From positions 1 to 22,787 of the IMG/VR virus record IMGVR_UViG_3300004805_000432: a stretch of 22,787 bases of DNA. One strand, given 5' to 3'. The position numbers and the translations under genes were made by a program. The DNA comes from a virus. The notes beneath the pieces are model-generated. The model did not search any database and was not told the origin of the DNA. It was given only the letters and a program-made list of their open reading frames with translations. Each line of letters starts with the position of its first letter. The first letter of the stretch is position 1. Below are positions 1-7,763 of the stretch, one piece after another.

Positions 1-1551
1 GTTAAAGATTGTATTAGCAATAATATACCTATCGCAAAATCAACTAAGGTTCAAAAATTATATTCTACATCTTATAAAGATTCAATTATTAACTATAATG
101 AAATGGTTAACATTACAAATAACCCAGATTTTGTTAGCAAGTACGGCACCAATAGTAAATTAGACAATCCCATGTTAGATACTATATGTGAGTACGCATG
201 GGATTACACTATACTAATGTTATCAAGAAAGGAAATGAGAAATTGTTGTCGTACTACTACTAACAAATTAACTCAAGAGGATCTTGCTCAAGGCACAGAT
301 TTAGTTAAAAACTTTACTCCTATTATACAACTAAAAAAAGATTTATTGTCTGGAGTAAAAAACAACGCATGTAAAACTTGTTGGCAAATAGAAAAGACGG
401 GTGCCAAAAGTCCAAGATCTGGCATAAATAATTTTTCTAAATTTGTGCAACGAAATTTATGGAAAAATGATAGTATACCCACTATAAAATCTAGATTATT
501 AAATATTTCTGATCAAGATAGAGAAGATGTGTTGAACATAGATACAACACGCATGGTAGAGTTAAGTTTAGGTAACACATGTGATCTAAAATGTATGTAT
601 TGTCATTCACACTATAGTAGTCAATGGGCAGCAGAACAGTTAAAATACGGCGAAATAAAAGTAATTGAACTAGAAAAAGAGTTGCCAAAACATGAAGATA
701 ATGAATTTGAAAATACCTGGTGGGAATGGTTTGAAAACAAAGCAGCATATACTGTTACCTGTATAAATTTCATTGGTGGAGAACCTTTGATTATTGGTAA
801 ATTTTACAAATATATTGATCGTATTATAAATTTTTATAATACACATTCTACTTCCCAGCCAGACATTACTATATCAGTAGTATCAAATTTCAACACTCCA
901 CCAAAACAGTTTGCTATGTTTTTAGATTGTGTTGAGCAACTAGTGCAGCATGGTAAGTTTAAAATTGATATGAATGTAAGTATGGAACAGATAGGGGAAC
1001 GAGCAGAATTTGTTCGCACAGGCACCAATTGGCAATTACTAACTACCAATATTAATTCTTTTTTAGAATTTATGAAAAGAGTTGATGTGTATAAACCAAA
1101 AAGAATTATTTTCAATTTACAAATTGCTCTAAATGCACTATGTATTAGCACATTGCCAGAATTCATTAAATATGTGATAGACTTGCAAAAAAACAACAGT
1201 AATATACTTATAAATCTAAGACAAAATCAAATTTCGTTCCCACAATGGATGAGTCCATACATATTGCCCACTACCTATTCAGTATACATAGATGAGACTA
1301 TACAGCTATTAGAAAATGAAAAAGTGGATAATAGCAAATATACAGAGTTTGGTAAATGGAACAGCTATATAGTATTTCTAAAAGCTGTTAAGAATGGAAT
1401 ATTGAATCCTGACAAACATAGTCAACCAAGAATAGAGTTTGTGAAAAATATTGATAAACTCACATCAAGAAGAAACTTAGACTTTCCTAAAACTTTCCCC
1501 GAGATGATTAATTTTTATAATGAATGTAGATTACTTCCTATCCCCGAATAA
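1..1551 (+). CDS. radical SAM protein with N-terminal twitch-like region (5'-partial)
   Basis: The reading frame is open from base 1, so the gene starts left of the window; the first internal ATG (103) has no Shine-Dalgarno sequence and is probably not the start. Counting from that ATG, residues 47-93 hold a cysteine pattern (CC, then C-x2-C-W followed by E-x-x-G and S-x-R) like the N-terminal twitch of the N-terminal-twitch radical SAM family. Residues 160-167 give the C-x3-C-x2-C motif that binds the [4Fe-4S] cluster and SAM, and F-I-G-G-E-P-L is the GGEP SAM-binding motif. These enzymes make radical-based modifications; the substrate cannot be read from the sequence. It is the only plus-strand gene and its last 21 bases overlap the convergent radical SAM gene. 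Confidence in the superfamily is high; the function is unknown. Confidence 0.9.
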   Translation, partial: VKDCISNNIPIAKSTKVQKLYSTSYKDSIINYNEMVNITNNPDFVSKYGTNSKLDNPMLDTICEYAWDYTILMLSRKEMRNCCRTTTNKLTQEDLAQGTDLVKNFTPIIQLKKDLLSGVKNNACKTCWQIEKTGAKSPRSGINNFSKFVQRNLWKNDSIPTIKSRLLNISDQDREDVLNIDTTRMVELSLGNTCDLKCMYCHSHYSSQWAAEQLKYGEIKVIELEKELPKHEDNEFENTWWEWFENKAAYTVTCINFIGGEPLIIGKFYKYIDRIINFYNTHSTSQPDITISVVSNFNTPPKQFAMFLDCVEQLVQHGKFKIDMNVSMEQIGERAEFVRTGTNWQLLTTNINSFLEFMKRVDVYKPKRIIFNLQIALNALCISTLPEFIKYVIDLQKNNSNILINLRQNQISFPQWMSPYILPTTYSVYIDETIQLLENEKVDNSKYTEFGKWNSYIVFLKAVKNGILNPDKHSQPRIEFVKNIDKLTSRRNLDFPKTFPEMINFYNECRLLPIPE

Positions 1552-2589
1552 CAGATAATCTTCTTTGGTGTACCCTTTCATTATTTCACTGCCACTATTA
1601 CTATTTGGCAGGCTAAGTTTATTTTCCATACTTCCTCTAATAGGCACTATTGCCCATGTACAGTAGTTAACAAAGTCTGGAATGGCTTTTAATTCTTCTT
1701 CTAGTAGCATAGCTTCATCACGGCAATGCGGAGGCATCATAAATTTAACTTCAAGATGTCCAACTCCTTGATTTTTATTATCAACTTTTTCTTTAGTCAC
1801 CGCTTCTACTACTTTTACAAACTTTGCTCGGTCATAAAATTCAAAATGTACACTTAGATTTAAATCACCAAAATGAATGACTTCTTTATAATAATCGGGA
1901 AGTCTTGACCCATTGCTATGTAGACTAACATGATGTCCACATTTATTCAAATATCGAAGCCAATCTAAAAAATGTTTGTTTACTGTAGGCTCGCCACCAC
2001 TTATAATAAAGTTAACACTTTCGCCTTTGGTAAACTTTTCTTCAATCAAATGGGTAGCTGCCATTAGCTCATCAAGTGTTTTATGACGATCTGTATTATT
2101 ATGAATCCAAGGCCAACAATAACCACAATCATAATTACATCTACGCCCTATTTCCCAATAAACCTGTTTTTGATTACTAGCATGTGTTCTTTCCATCGCT
2201 ACAAATTCAGTTAATGTATCATCTCGTAGTTCGGGCTGTGCCAGTAGCAATTGTCCCTTGCGTAATAATGGCTTAAATTCTATTTTGCTAACCTTTGGTA
2301 TGAATAAATCTGCCCCACAACTACAATTATTTCTTTTGCAATCAATCCAATCGGTTGGCACCGAAAAGTCGCTGAATACATTACCTAATTTACCACCTAC
2401 TCTACAACTAGCAGTCCATACCCCACCATCCATGTCAATGTATAAACTATCAAGGCCTGCGCCACAGCGCCATCCTTCCAAATAGTTTAATTTAGCACCG
2501 ACTAATTCATCTGTGCTCCAATCTCGCCATGAGCCATTTTCAGCATAAGTTCTAATTGGTTTACCTGGTGTTAACTCATTATTGTTCAT
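1531..2589 (-). CDS. radical SAM protein with N-terminal SPASM-like cysteine region
   Basis: A protein of about 352 residues. The cluster motif C-x3-C-x2-C is at residues 151, 155 and 158, followed by a GGEPT SAM-binding motif. Ahead of the core, cysteines at about 42, 62, 84, 89 and 91 in a C-G-A-G / S-C-R-V-G / C-x4-C-x-C setting look like a SPASM/twitch auxiliary Fe-S site. The longer start at 2619 is possible, but the ATG at 2589 has an AGGA sequence about 9 bases upstream and gives a short overlap with the stop of the preceding gene (2579), so I use it. It is coupled to the glycosyltransferase-like gene upstream and converges with the plus-strand radical SAM gene. Peptide or sugar modification is plausible, but no substrate is visible. 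Confidence 0.88.
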   Translation of the reverse strand: MNNNELTPGKPIRTYAENGSWRDWSTDELVGAKLNYLEGWRCGAGLDSLYIDMDGGVWTASCRVGGKLGNVFSDFSVPTDWIDCKRNNCSCGADLFIPKVSKIEFKPLLRKGQLLLAQPELRDDTLTEFVAMERTHASNQKQVYWEIGRRCNYDCGYCWPWIHNNTDRHKTLDELMAATHLIEEKFTKGESVNFIISGGEPTVNKHFLDWLRYLNKCGHHVSLHSNGSRLPDYYKEVIHFGDLNLSVHFEFYDRAKFVKVVEAVTKEKVDNKNQGVGHLEVKFMMPPHCRDEAMLLEEELKAIPDFVNYCTWAIVPIRGSMENKLSLPNSNSGSEIMKGYTKEDYLLFGDRK

Positions 2590-4576
2590 TAAATTTTGTC
2601 CTAATCCATTCAAAGTCATTTATTAATTGCAATATATTATTATTGCCTATATTTTCTTTTCCAAACTGTCTACCTGCTATTGCTCCTGCTATTGCATATT
2701 TACCATAGGGACGATCCTCGCCAACAGTACACCAAGTATCCAGCCGTTTTTCTGTTTCTCGGGATAATTGACGTCTTACTGTTTTTCCTGATAATTTGGC
2801 ACATTCTCTGAATGCGCTACGCCATGCATTAAATTCATTACTGTTAAAAGAAGTTGTATTACTTACCTTTGGCATTAATTTAAATTTATCACTTAAACTA
2901 GTTGTCATATCTGTATTGGTTGGATCTGCCGATATAACTAATTTGGTTGGAAATAATTTTACTCCACCATATCCGTATTTCAAATCATTTACAGGGTTAA
3001 TGCTACGCCAAACATGTACACAATCCCTGTCAAACAAGTTTGGCTGAAACTTAAAATCCCAGTAGTCAGCAAGATCAGCATCTCCATCCACTACATAAAA
3101 CATATCAGTAGTTACTATATCCGCTGCTTGCTTGTGGGCAGCTACAATACCTTTTACGCCATTAACTCTTTTGGCATTAGGAGCTTTTGCTAATACCTTT
3201 TTCCAATTATCTTCGGCATTTGGCTCATTGTAACTAATGAATACTACATCTAATTGCTCTGGTAAATTGCATTTAATATTCCCAACAACTTTAGATCCCT
3301 GAGATTCATGAGGAACAATTTTTGCTGCCCACACTTCTGCATAACTTGGCAATAGTTTTTCATCAATCATCCATACTTGTTCATATTTTAAATCATAATA
3401 AGGAATGTGATCTGTTATGACATAATCAAGTGCAGGAAGATCAGGATTATAAATTATTTTGGGACTAACATAACCCATATCTTTCATAGATTTTGGTATA
3501 CCATTTGCTATTTTAAATTTAACTGCCCAAACTCGTTCATCAGTTGGATTAAATCGTTCATCCAGGTACCACACATGTTCATAGTTTAACTCATACCATG
3601 GAATTGATAGATTGAAATCAAAATCTATCTTAGGAATATCAGGGTTATATTTTATGCGGTATTTTGGGCTAATATACCCCATATCTTTAACAGGCTTGTT
3701 TGAAATGCCATTTATAGCCTTAAATTTAACTGCCCAAACTCGTTCATCAGTTGGATTAAATCGTTCATCCAGATACCATACATGCTCATAGTTTAACTCA
3801 TACCATGGAATTGATAAGTTAAAATCATATTTTACATCTGCAATAGCAGGATTATACTGCAATCTATATTTTGGGCTAATATACCCCATATCTTTAACAG
3901 GCTTAACAGCACCATTTAGTAATTTTACTTTAATAGCCCAAACTCGTTCATCAGTTAGATTAAATCGTTCATCCAGATACCACACATGTTCGTAATTTAA
4001 CTCATACCAAGGTATCACTACATTGAAATCATACTTTACATCTTTTATATCAGGATTATATTTTATTCTGACTTTAGGACTAAGATAGCCCATATCTTTT
4101 GTGCCTAAGTTATCAAAGTTTGCTAATGTGCATTTCATCACCCAAACTTTTTCATTAGTGGGATTATATTTTGGATCCATGTACCATATCAATTGATAAG
4201 ACAAATCAAATAAATCTTGTATAGGTAGTTTTGATGGATCATATAAGAAAGGTATATTGTCTGAAATATCTGGATTTTTTTCCCATAATAAATTTATATT
4301 AATGGGCCAATAGTCCATTTCTGGAGTCCATGCTTTATTAAAATATTTTGCTACCCACTTACCATTAAATTTCCAAACTACACATTTGATCCCTGGGGTG
4401 GGTGGTATATTATTGATAGTTTTAAATAATACAGTCTCTTTAAATTCCGGATTAATAACTAAAAATTCTTCATGGCCATTACCTAGTTGAGATAGTTGAC
4501 GATCATATTCTTGAAAGTCACCTGTCCATTCAATTTTAGTAACTTCTTCTGTGGGTACTTGATAGATGTTTAGCAT
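2579..4576 (-). CDS. repeat-containing protein with glycosyltransferase-like C-terminal domain
   Basis: 665 residues. Residues 122-420 are four full and one partial copies of a unit of about 69 residues (W-Y-x-D-x-x-[FY]-N-x-T-x-E-x-V-W, then K-D-M-G-Y-x-S-P-K and Y-N-P). Residues from about 442 onwards look like a GT-A-type glycosyltransferase: a beta strand D-V-V-F-I-S-Y-N-E, a helix, and the acidic motif V-V-D-G-D-A-D at about 495-501, which resembles a nucleotide-sugar or metal-binding DxD. The start overlaps the epimerase stop by 7 bases and the end overlaps the radical SAM gene, so the three are probably co-translated. No signal peptide is seen. The epimerase neighbour supports a sugar-related role. 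The DxD assignment is inference; the domain could instead be an inactive GT-like fold. Confidence 0.72.
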   Translation of the reverse strand: MLNIYQVPTEEVTKIEWTGDFQEYDRQLSQLGNGHEEFLVINPEFKETVLFKTINNIPPTPGIKCVVWKFNGKWVAKYFNKAWTPEMDYWPININLLWEKNPDISDNIPFLYDPSKLPIQDLFDLSYQLIWYMDPKYNPTNEKVWVMKCTLANFDNLGTKDMGYLSPKVRIKYNPDIKDVKYDFNVVIPWYELNYEHVWYLDERFNLTDERVWAIKVKLLNGAVKPVKDMGYISPKYRLQYNPAIADVKYDFNLSIPWYELNYEHVWYLDERFNPTDERVWAVKFKAINGISNKPVKDMGYISPKYRIKYNPDIPKIDFDFNLSIPWYELNYEHVWYLDERFNPTDERVWAVKFKIANGIPKSMKDMGYVSPKIIYNPDLPALDYVITDHIPYYDLKYEQVWMIDEKLLPSYAEVWAAKIVPHESQGSKVVGNIKCNLPEQLDVVFISYNEPNAEDNWKKVLAKAPNAKRVNGVKGIVAAHKQAADIVTTDMFYVVDGDADLADYWDFKFQPNLFDRDCVHVWRSINPVNDLKYGYGGVKLFPTKLVISADPTNTDMTTSLSDKFKLMPKVSNTTSFNSNEFNAWRSAFRECAKLSGKTVRRQLSRETEKRLDTWCTVGEDRPYGKYAIAGAIAGRQFGKENIGNNNILQLINDFEWIRTKFNEQ
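3317..4213 (-). repeat. tandem in-frame repeats of about 207 bp inside the GT-like gene
   Basis: The marker actcgttcat recurs at 3531, 3738 and 3942, giving periods of 207 and 204 bases, i.e. 69 and 68 codons. The middle copies are nearly identical at DNA level, while the outer copies have diverged (the 4140-4213 end and the partial copy at 3317-3400). Period lengths are multiples of three, so copy-number change keeps the frame. Confidence 0.92.
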
Positions 4577-5508
4577 TGTTTAAGCCACTCGTAATATTCA
4601 AGCAATCCCTGCGCTAGATTAACATCAGGATGATATCCAAAATCTGTTTTTGCTTTTTGTATGTTTAATTCACCTCTTGCTGGAAATGCAGAATCTCTTT
4701 CACTTACTACTATAGTGCCTTTACCTACTATTTTAGTTACTAAGGTAGCAGCTTCTAATAAAGTGTGTGATTTACCACGGGATATATTATATGTTTTATT
4801 TAATGAACCTATGCTAGTTGCAGCTAGTGCTATACCAAACGCAGTATCACCGACGAACGTAAAGTCCAGCATTTCATCTGCTCCATTGACTATCAGATTA
4901 TCATCACGCATAGCTGCGGCAAAAAACTTGCTGATAACTCTATCTGTTACATCATAAGGACCATATACAGCACTAGGACGAACGATAGTATGGGCTAATC
5001 CATATTGCCTAGTATAATCACGCACTAACCATTCTCCTGCCAACTTCATAATACCATATTGTCCTATAGGAGCACATGAGGAATCTTCATTCATTATTTT
5101 ATTTTGAAAATTACCGTACACCATACTTGAGCTGGCATACACAAATCTTTTAATATCATGCTTAACAGATAGTTCAAGCAAGTTTATTAATCCTTCACTC
5201 ATAACTTTACTTCCAGCAGCCGGATTTTTATTAACAACTTTTTGTCTGGGAAAACTAGCTAAATGTATAATAACGTCAATGCCTTCAAAGAGTTTATCAC
5301 TCAATGGCTCTGTGATATCAGCAATAGTGACGTTAGGAGATTTAATTCTACATATTCTCTTAAACATTAGGGAATCCAATTCACGCCTTGGTATAATACC
5401 ATAGTCAGCTATGTTATCTATTATAGAAACATTATGTTTTAGCTTTTCTAAAACAATAGCTACATTGTGTCCTATAAATCCCATACCGCCCGTAATTAGT
5501 ATATTCAT
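4570..5508 (-). CDS. NAD-dependent epimerase/dehydratase (extended SDR, UDP-hexose epimerase-like)
   Basis: 312 residues, the usual length for extended short-chain dehydrogenases. The N-terminus has the Rossmann motif I-T-G-G-M-G-F-I-G (G-x2-G-x2-G). The catalytic set is S-S-S-M-V-Y upstream of Y-G-I-M-K (Y-x3-K), and the R-P-S-A-V-Y-G-P motif typical of UDP-glucose 4-epimerase-like enzymes follows. It likely interconverts a nucleotide sugar using NAD. The start ATG overlaps the stop of the small gene upstream (ATGA), and its stop overlaps the start of the GT-like gene, so sugar supply and transfer appear coupled. The exact sugar cannot be assigned. Confidence 0.9.
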   Translation of the reverse strand: MNILITGGMGFIGHNVAIVLEKLKHNVSIIDNIADYGIIPRRELDSLMFKRICRIKSPNVTIADITEPLSDKLFEGIDVIIHLASFPRQKVVNKNPAAGSKVMSEGLINLLELSVKHDIKRFVYASSSMVYGNFQNKIMNEDSSCAPIGQYGIMKLAGEWLVRDYTRQYGLAHTIVRPSAVYGPYDVTDRVISKFFAAAMRDDNLIVNGADEMLDFTFVGDTAFGIALAATSIGSLNKTYNISRGKSHTLLEAATLVTKIVGKGTIVVSERDSAFPARGELNIQKAKTDFGYHPDVNLAQGLLEYYEWLKQC

Positions 5509-5744
5509 TTAATATGCTTCCACTTTAATGTCCAAAAAGTTTTATCCTGCTCGGTTAGATTGGCGATAACATTATAACGGTAGCCATAACTGATTGAATC
5601 TGTCATACGATGCCATACTGGTGGCTCGGTGGCATGTTTCATTACCCACTTTCCCATTTCACTTGATTGCCATTCCCAAAGAGGATTGGCAGCGTATATA
5701 TCAGGATCCTCTACATCGCCAACAACAAATGTGTATACTATTAT
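5505..5744 (-). CDS. small conserved-type protein with no canonical start codon
   Basis: After thyX the frame is clearly coding for about 79 residues: it is rich in W, Y and charged residues and ends in a T-F-W-T-L-K-W motif. Its stop TGA overlaps the epimerase ATG (ATGA). No ATG, GTG or TTG occurs at the natural N-terminus. The frame opens only after a TGA at 5783-5781, and the first ATG is at 5657, which would give just 50 residues and lose the V-Y-T-F and D-V-E-D-P-D region. An ATA at 5744 sits in an ATAA overlap with the thyX stop, exactly where an ATGA would be expected, so I place the start there tentatively. Alternatives are the internal ATG or a base error. The C-terminal signature resembles the small proteins at 9091-11077. 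Function unknown. Confidence 0.7.
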   Translation of the reverse strand: MIVYTFVVGDVEDPDIYAANPLWEWQSSEMGKWVMKHATEPPVWHRMTDSISYGYRYNVIANLTEQDKTFWTLKWKHIK

Positions 5745-6418
5745 GCCACTAGAAATTCGGTCACCATGGGAAATATTGATTCAAGTGCTTTTGCACAGGC
5801 TACTGCCACTTCCCTATGTTCTTTTTGTGTTTCTGGTCCACTACGCAGTTCTATGTAATGTAACCAGCTACGTAATGTACCTTGCATATACAATCTACTC
5901 AGGGTAAGTCCTTCTGGTAATACAGCACGAGCTTGTTCCTTGGCAATACCATTTGTAATAGCCCAATTATATGAATGCTCAACCGCAGAAATAACTTCTT
6001 CTTGTTTCCATTTCCACTGATCCATCAGATTCTGTTCTATCAAGGTTGACCCCGATAAAGCAATACTATTCTGACGATTTTTGGTATCCTGTAATCTGGT
6101 TTCTTTTAATTCCCAGCCAAGATCAGCAACAGCATATCGTTGACTGAACTCTTGGAAACTAAAACTACGATGACGCAATATTTGTCTAGCAATATCACGG
6201 GTTACTTCAATTTCTAAACAAGCACTGACCATCTCAAGCGGTGACCAGTGGTTATGCTTAATGAGATAGCGTATTAGTTTTTCGCTTGTGTCTGTGTTAT
6301 TTTGGTTAGCAGGATTGCTAACTCTGGCACAATAAGCAACTAGTTCTTGGGCATTTACTATACCCTGTTCTACTAGTTCCTTACTGGGCTGACTTGATGA
6401 TACTAATGTTACTTTCAA
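5741..6418 (-). CDS. thyX: flavin-dependent thymidylate synthase ThyX
   Basis: 225 residues, typical ThyX length. The signature R-H-R-x2-S-x2-E-x-S-x-R is present (RHRSFSFQEFSQR) and is preceded by the N-H-W-S-P-L-E segment common in the family. ThyX methylates dUMP to dTMP using methylenetetrahydrofolate and FAD/NADPH, supplying thymidine for phage DNA synthesis. The start ATG overlaps the stop of the upstream 101-residue gene (ATGA), and its stop overlaps the next small frame. Identification is firm. Confidence 0.97.
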   Translation of the reverse strand: MKVTLVSSSQPSKELVEQGIVNAQELVAYCARVSNPANQNNTDTSEKLIRYLIKHNHWSPLEMVSACLEIEVTRDIARQILRHRSFSFQEFSQRYAVADLGWELKETRLQDTKNRQNSIALSGSTLIEQNLMDQWKWKQEEVISAVEHSYNWAITNGIAKEQARAVLPEGLTLSRLYMQGTLRSWLHYIELRSGPETQKEHREVAVACAKALESIFPMVTEFLVA

Positions 6419-6720
6419 AGTTTTCCTAATAATTTATCTGTTTCGGGTTGCACTAACGCCGCTACACTTTTGATATCCACTACAAATTCAACATCTTTGA
6501 TCTCGGTCCCTAACTCATTAAATGTTCTATCAACTAATGATTCAAGATCATCCATAGTTAAACCTTGCTTGGTGAGTGTATGTATATTAATAGTACGTTG
6601 TTTACCATTAATCATTTTAATTACAATTTTCTTAATACACTCAAGTGGAACATCAGTCTTGTTAACTTCTTCAACAATAAGTTCCCACTGCCGCACAAAA
6701 TCATCAATTGGTTGCATCAC
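6415..6720 (-). CDS. hypothetical phage protein, 101 aa
   Basis: A small, mildly acidic protein with the segment P-L-E-C-I-K-K-I-V-I-K and a Q-P-E-T-D-K-L-L tail that I associate with small phage proteins of unknown function. No transmembrane segment or signal peptide is visible. It overlaps the 252-residue gene by 17 bases at its start and thyX by 4 bases at its end, so it is part of the 7682-to-4570 run. No function is assigned. Confidence 0.85.
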   Translation of the reverse strand: MMQPIDDFVRQWELIVEEVNKTDVPLECIKKIVIKMINGKQRTINIHTLTKQGLTMDDLESLVDRTFNELGTEIKDVEFVVDIKSVAALVQPETDKLLGKL

Positions 6721-7462
6721 TCACCGCAGCTTCTGCCTTAGGTGGTCGTCCGCGACGCTTTGGTGCTTCAGGAACAGGTGGAGTCCAGGTAGCTTCAGCT
6801 GGATTAACGCCAGGAACCATACGCTCTGCGTCTTTTTTCATGCGTGCAGCTTCAGCAATCATGTTTGTTGCCTCAAGTTCCATGCGTTTAGCCTGTGTTA
6901 GCATGTTAGCAGCAATCGCACGATCACTTAATACGCCATCAATCGGGGCAATAAGATTTTCTGTTGGCTCAAGATAACGATTTTGCGCTTCTGTTTGCTT
7001 TGCAAGTTGCTCATCTTTATACCGAGCTTCAGCAGCACGTTTGACAGATGGATCAACCATTCCACGAGAAGCTTCATTCTCTTCCATCTTTTTACGAGCT
7101 TCTTCGCCTTTGTTCATTTCGTTTATCATCTTATTCATTTCATCAAGACGCATTTTAGCATTGCCGCTTGGAGTCATAAGAACGTCGGCACAACGAATTT
7201 TCTTAATCATTCGTTCATTGTGCAGGGTTTCAAGAATTGGACGACCATCTGGCAGTAATGAACGATGTAAAGCATCAGCTAGACAATTTTCATTCTGTCC
7301 AACTGGGCTTTCTACTACTCGTTGAATAGCATCTTGCCAGGTGGCATTTAATACTTCAGGATAAATTACCAAACACATGTGATCTTCGTTTGGTACTTCC
7401 CTGTATAATACGAGAACTTTGCGGTCTCCGTGTTTCCCTACATGCTTAATCATTTGTGCCAT
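6704..7462 (-). CDS. hypothetical protein with coiled coil and C-terminal AT-hook
   Basis: 252 residues. The N-terminal ~90 residues look globular. Residues ~105-150 are highly charged and Met/Glu/Lys-rich (likely helical or coiled coil), and a second Ala/Met/Glu helix lies at ~185-215. The C-terminus is Pro-rich and carries K-R-R-G-R-P-P-K, an AT-hook-like motif that binds AT-rich minor grooves. A DNA- or nucleoid-associated role is therefore plausible but unproven. It follows the 72-residue gene after one base and overlaps the next gene. Such small AT-hook proteins are common in phages. Confidence 0.83.
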   Translation of the reverse strand: MAQMIKHVGKHGDRKVLVLYREVPNEDHMCLVIYPEVLNATWQDAIQRVVESPVGQNENCLADALHRSLLPDGRPILETLHNERMIKKIRCADVLMTPSGNAKMRLDEMNKMINEMNKGEEARKKMEENEASRGMVDPSVKRAAEARYKDEQLAKQTEAQNRYLEPTENLIAPIDGVLSDRAIAANMLTQAKRMELEATNMIAEAARMKKDAERMVPGVNPAEATWTPPVPEAPKRRGRPPKAEAAVSDATN

Positions 7463-7463
7463 T

Positions 7464-7682
7464 TTATACTCCTTGTGTATTGTCGCTGAGTGGCTCAGCT
7501 GAGGCTTGCGCCTGTGCTACAACAGAATTAAGAAAAAGTGTGAGCTTGTCAAAGACTGCTCCAACTTGTGATAATTCTGCACCCTGGAATGCTCCACGGG
7601 TAGCGGCTAAATCAATAATACTACGAAGAGCATCCAGATCTGCCACAGTAATTGGTTGTATAGGTTGTGTTGTGTTTTCCAT
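7464..7682 (-). CDS. hypothetical small phage protein, 72 aa
   Basis: The protein has a Thr/Gln/Pro N-terminal tail, then a helical segment (D-L-D-A-L-R-S-I-I-D-L-A-A-T-R-G-A-F) and a second helix. It resembles small proteins often seen in tailed-phage genomes that have no known function. It is the first gene after the extended -10 promoter at about 7700, leaving a leader of only about ten bases and no clear Shine-Dalgarno sequence, so initiation may be leader-poor. The next gene begins right after it. Confidence 0.8.
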   Translation of the reverse strand: MENTTQPIQPITVADLDALRSIIDLAATRGAFQGAELSQVGAVFDKLTLFLNSVVAQAQASAEPLSDNTQGV

Positions 7683-7699
7683 ACAACTATTTAATACAC

Positions 7700-7708
7700 A
7701 TTATAACA
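7700..7708 (-). promoter_or_regulatory. extended -10 promoter (TGTTATAAT)
   Basis: On the minus strand TG-T-TATAAT forms a perfect extended -10; no good -35 lies 17 bases upstream. It sits just after the terminator at 7713-7745 and 18 bases before the 72-aa gene start. Confidence 0.65.
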
Positions 7709-7712
7709 CGCT

Positions 7713-7745
7713 GAAAATAAAAATGCCCCAATTAAGGGGCATTTT
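7713..7745 (-). terminator. rho-independent terminator after the VWA gene
   Basis: A 10-bp perfect stem (arms 7720-7729 and 7736-7745, loop of 6) is followed on the minus strand by a T-rich tract. It lies 19 bases past the VWA stop codon. Confidence 0.9.
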
Positions 7746-7763
7746 GGTAACATTCACTGAATT

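Noticed and set aside
3317-4213. Possible CRISPR-like array from regularly spaced repeats
   Set aside because: The repeat unit is ~207 bp, coding and in frame, without short repeats and unique spacers.
5741-5790. Programmed -1 frameshift fusing ThyX to the downstream small protein
   Set aside because: No X-XXY-YYZ slippery heptamer is in the right phase, and ThyX already has its usual length; an unusual start is simpler.
6470-7325. Several plus-strand frames of 80-143 aa
   Set aside because: They are shadows of the well-supported minus-strand genes with motif or overlap evidence and have no ribosome sites.
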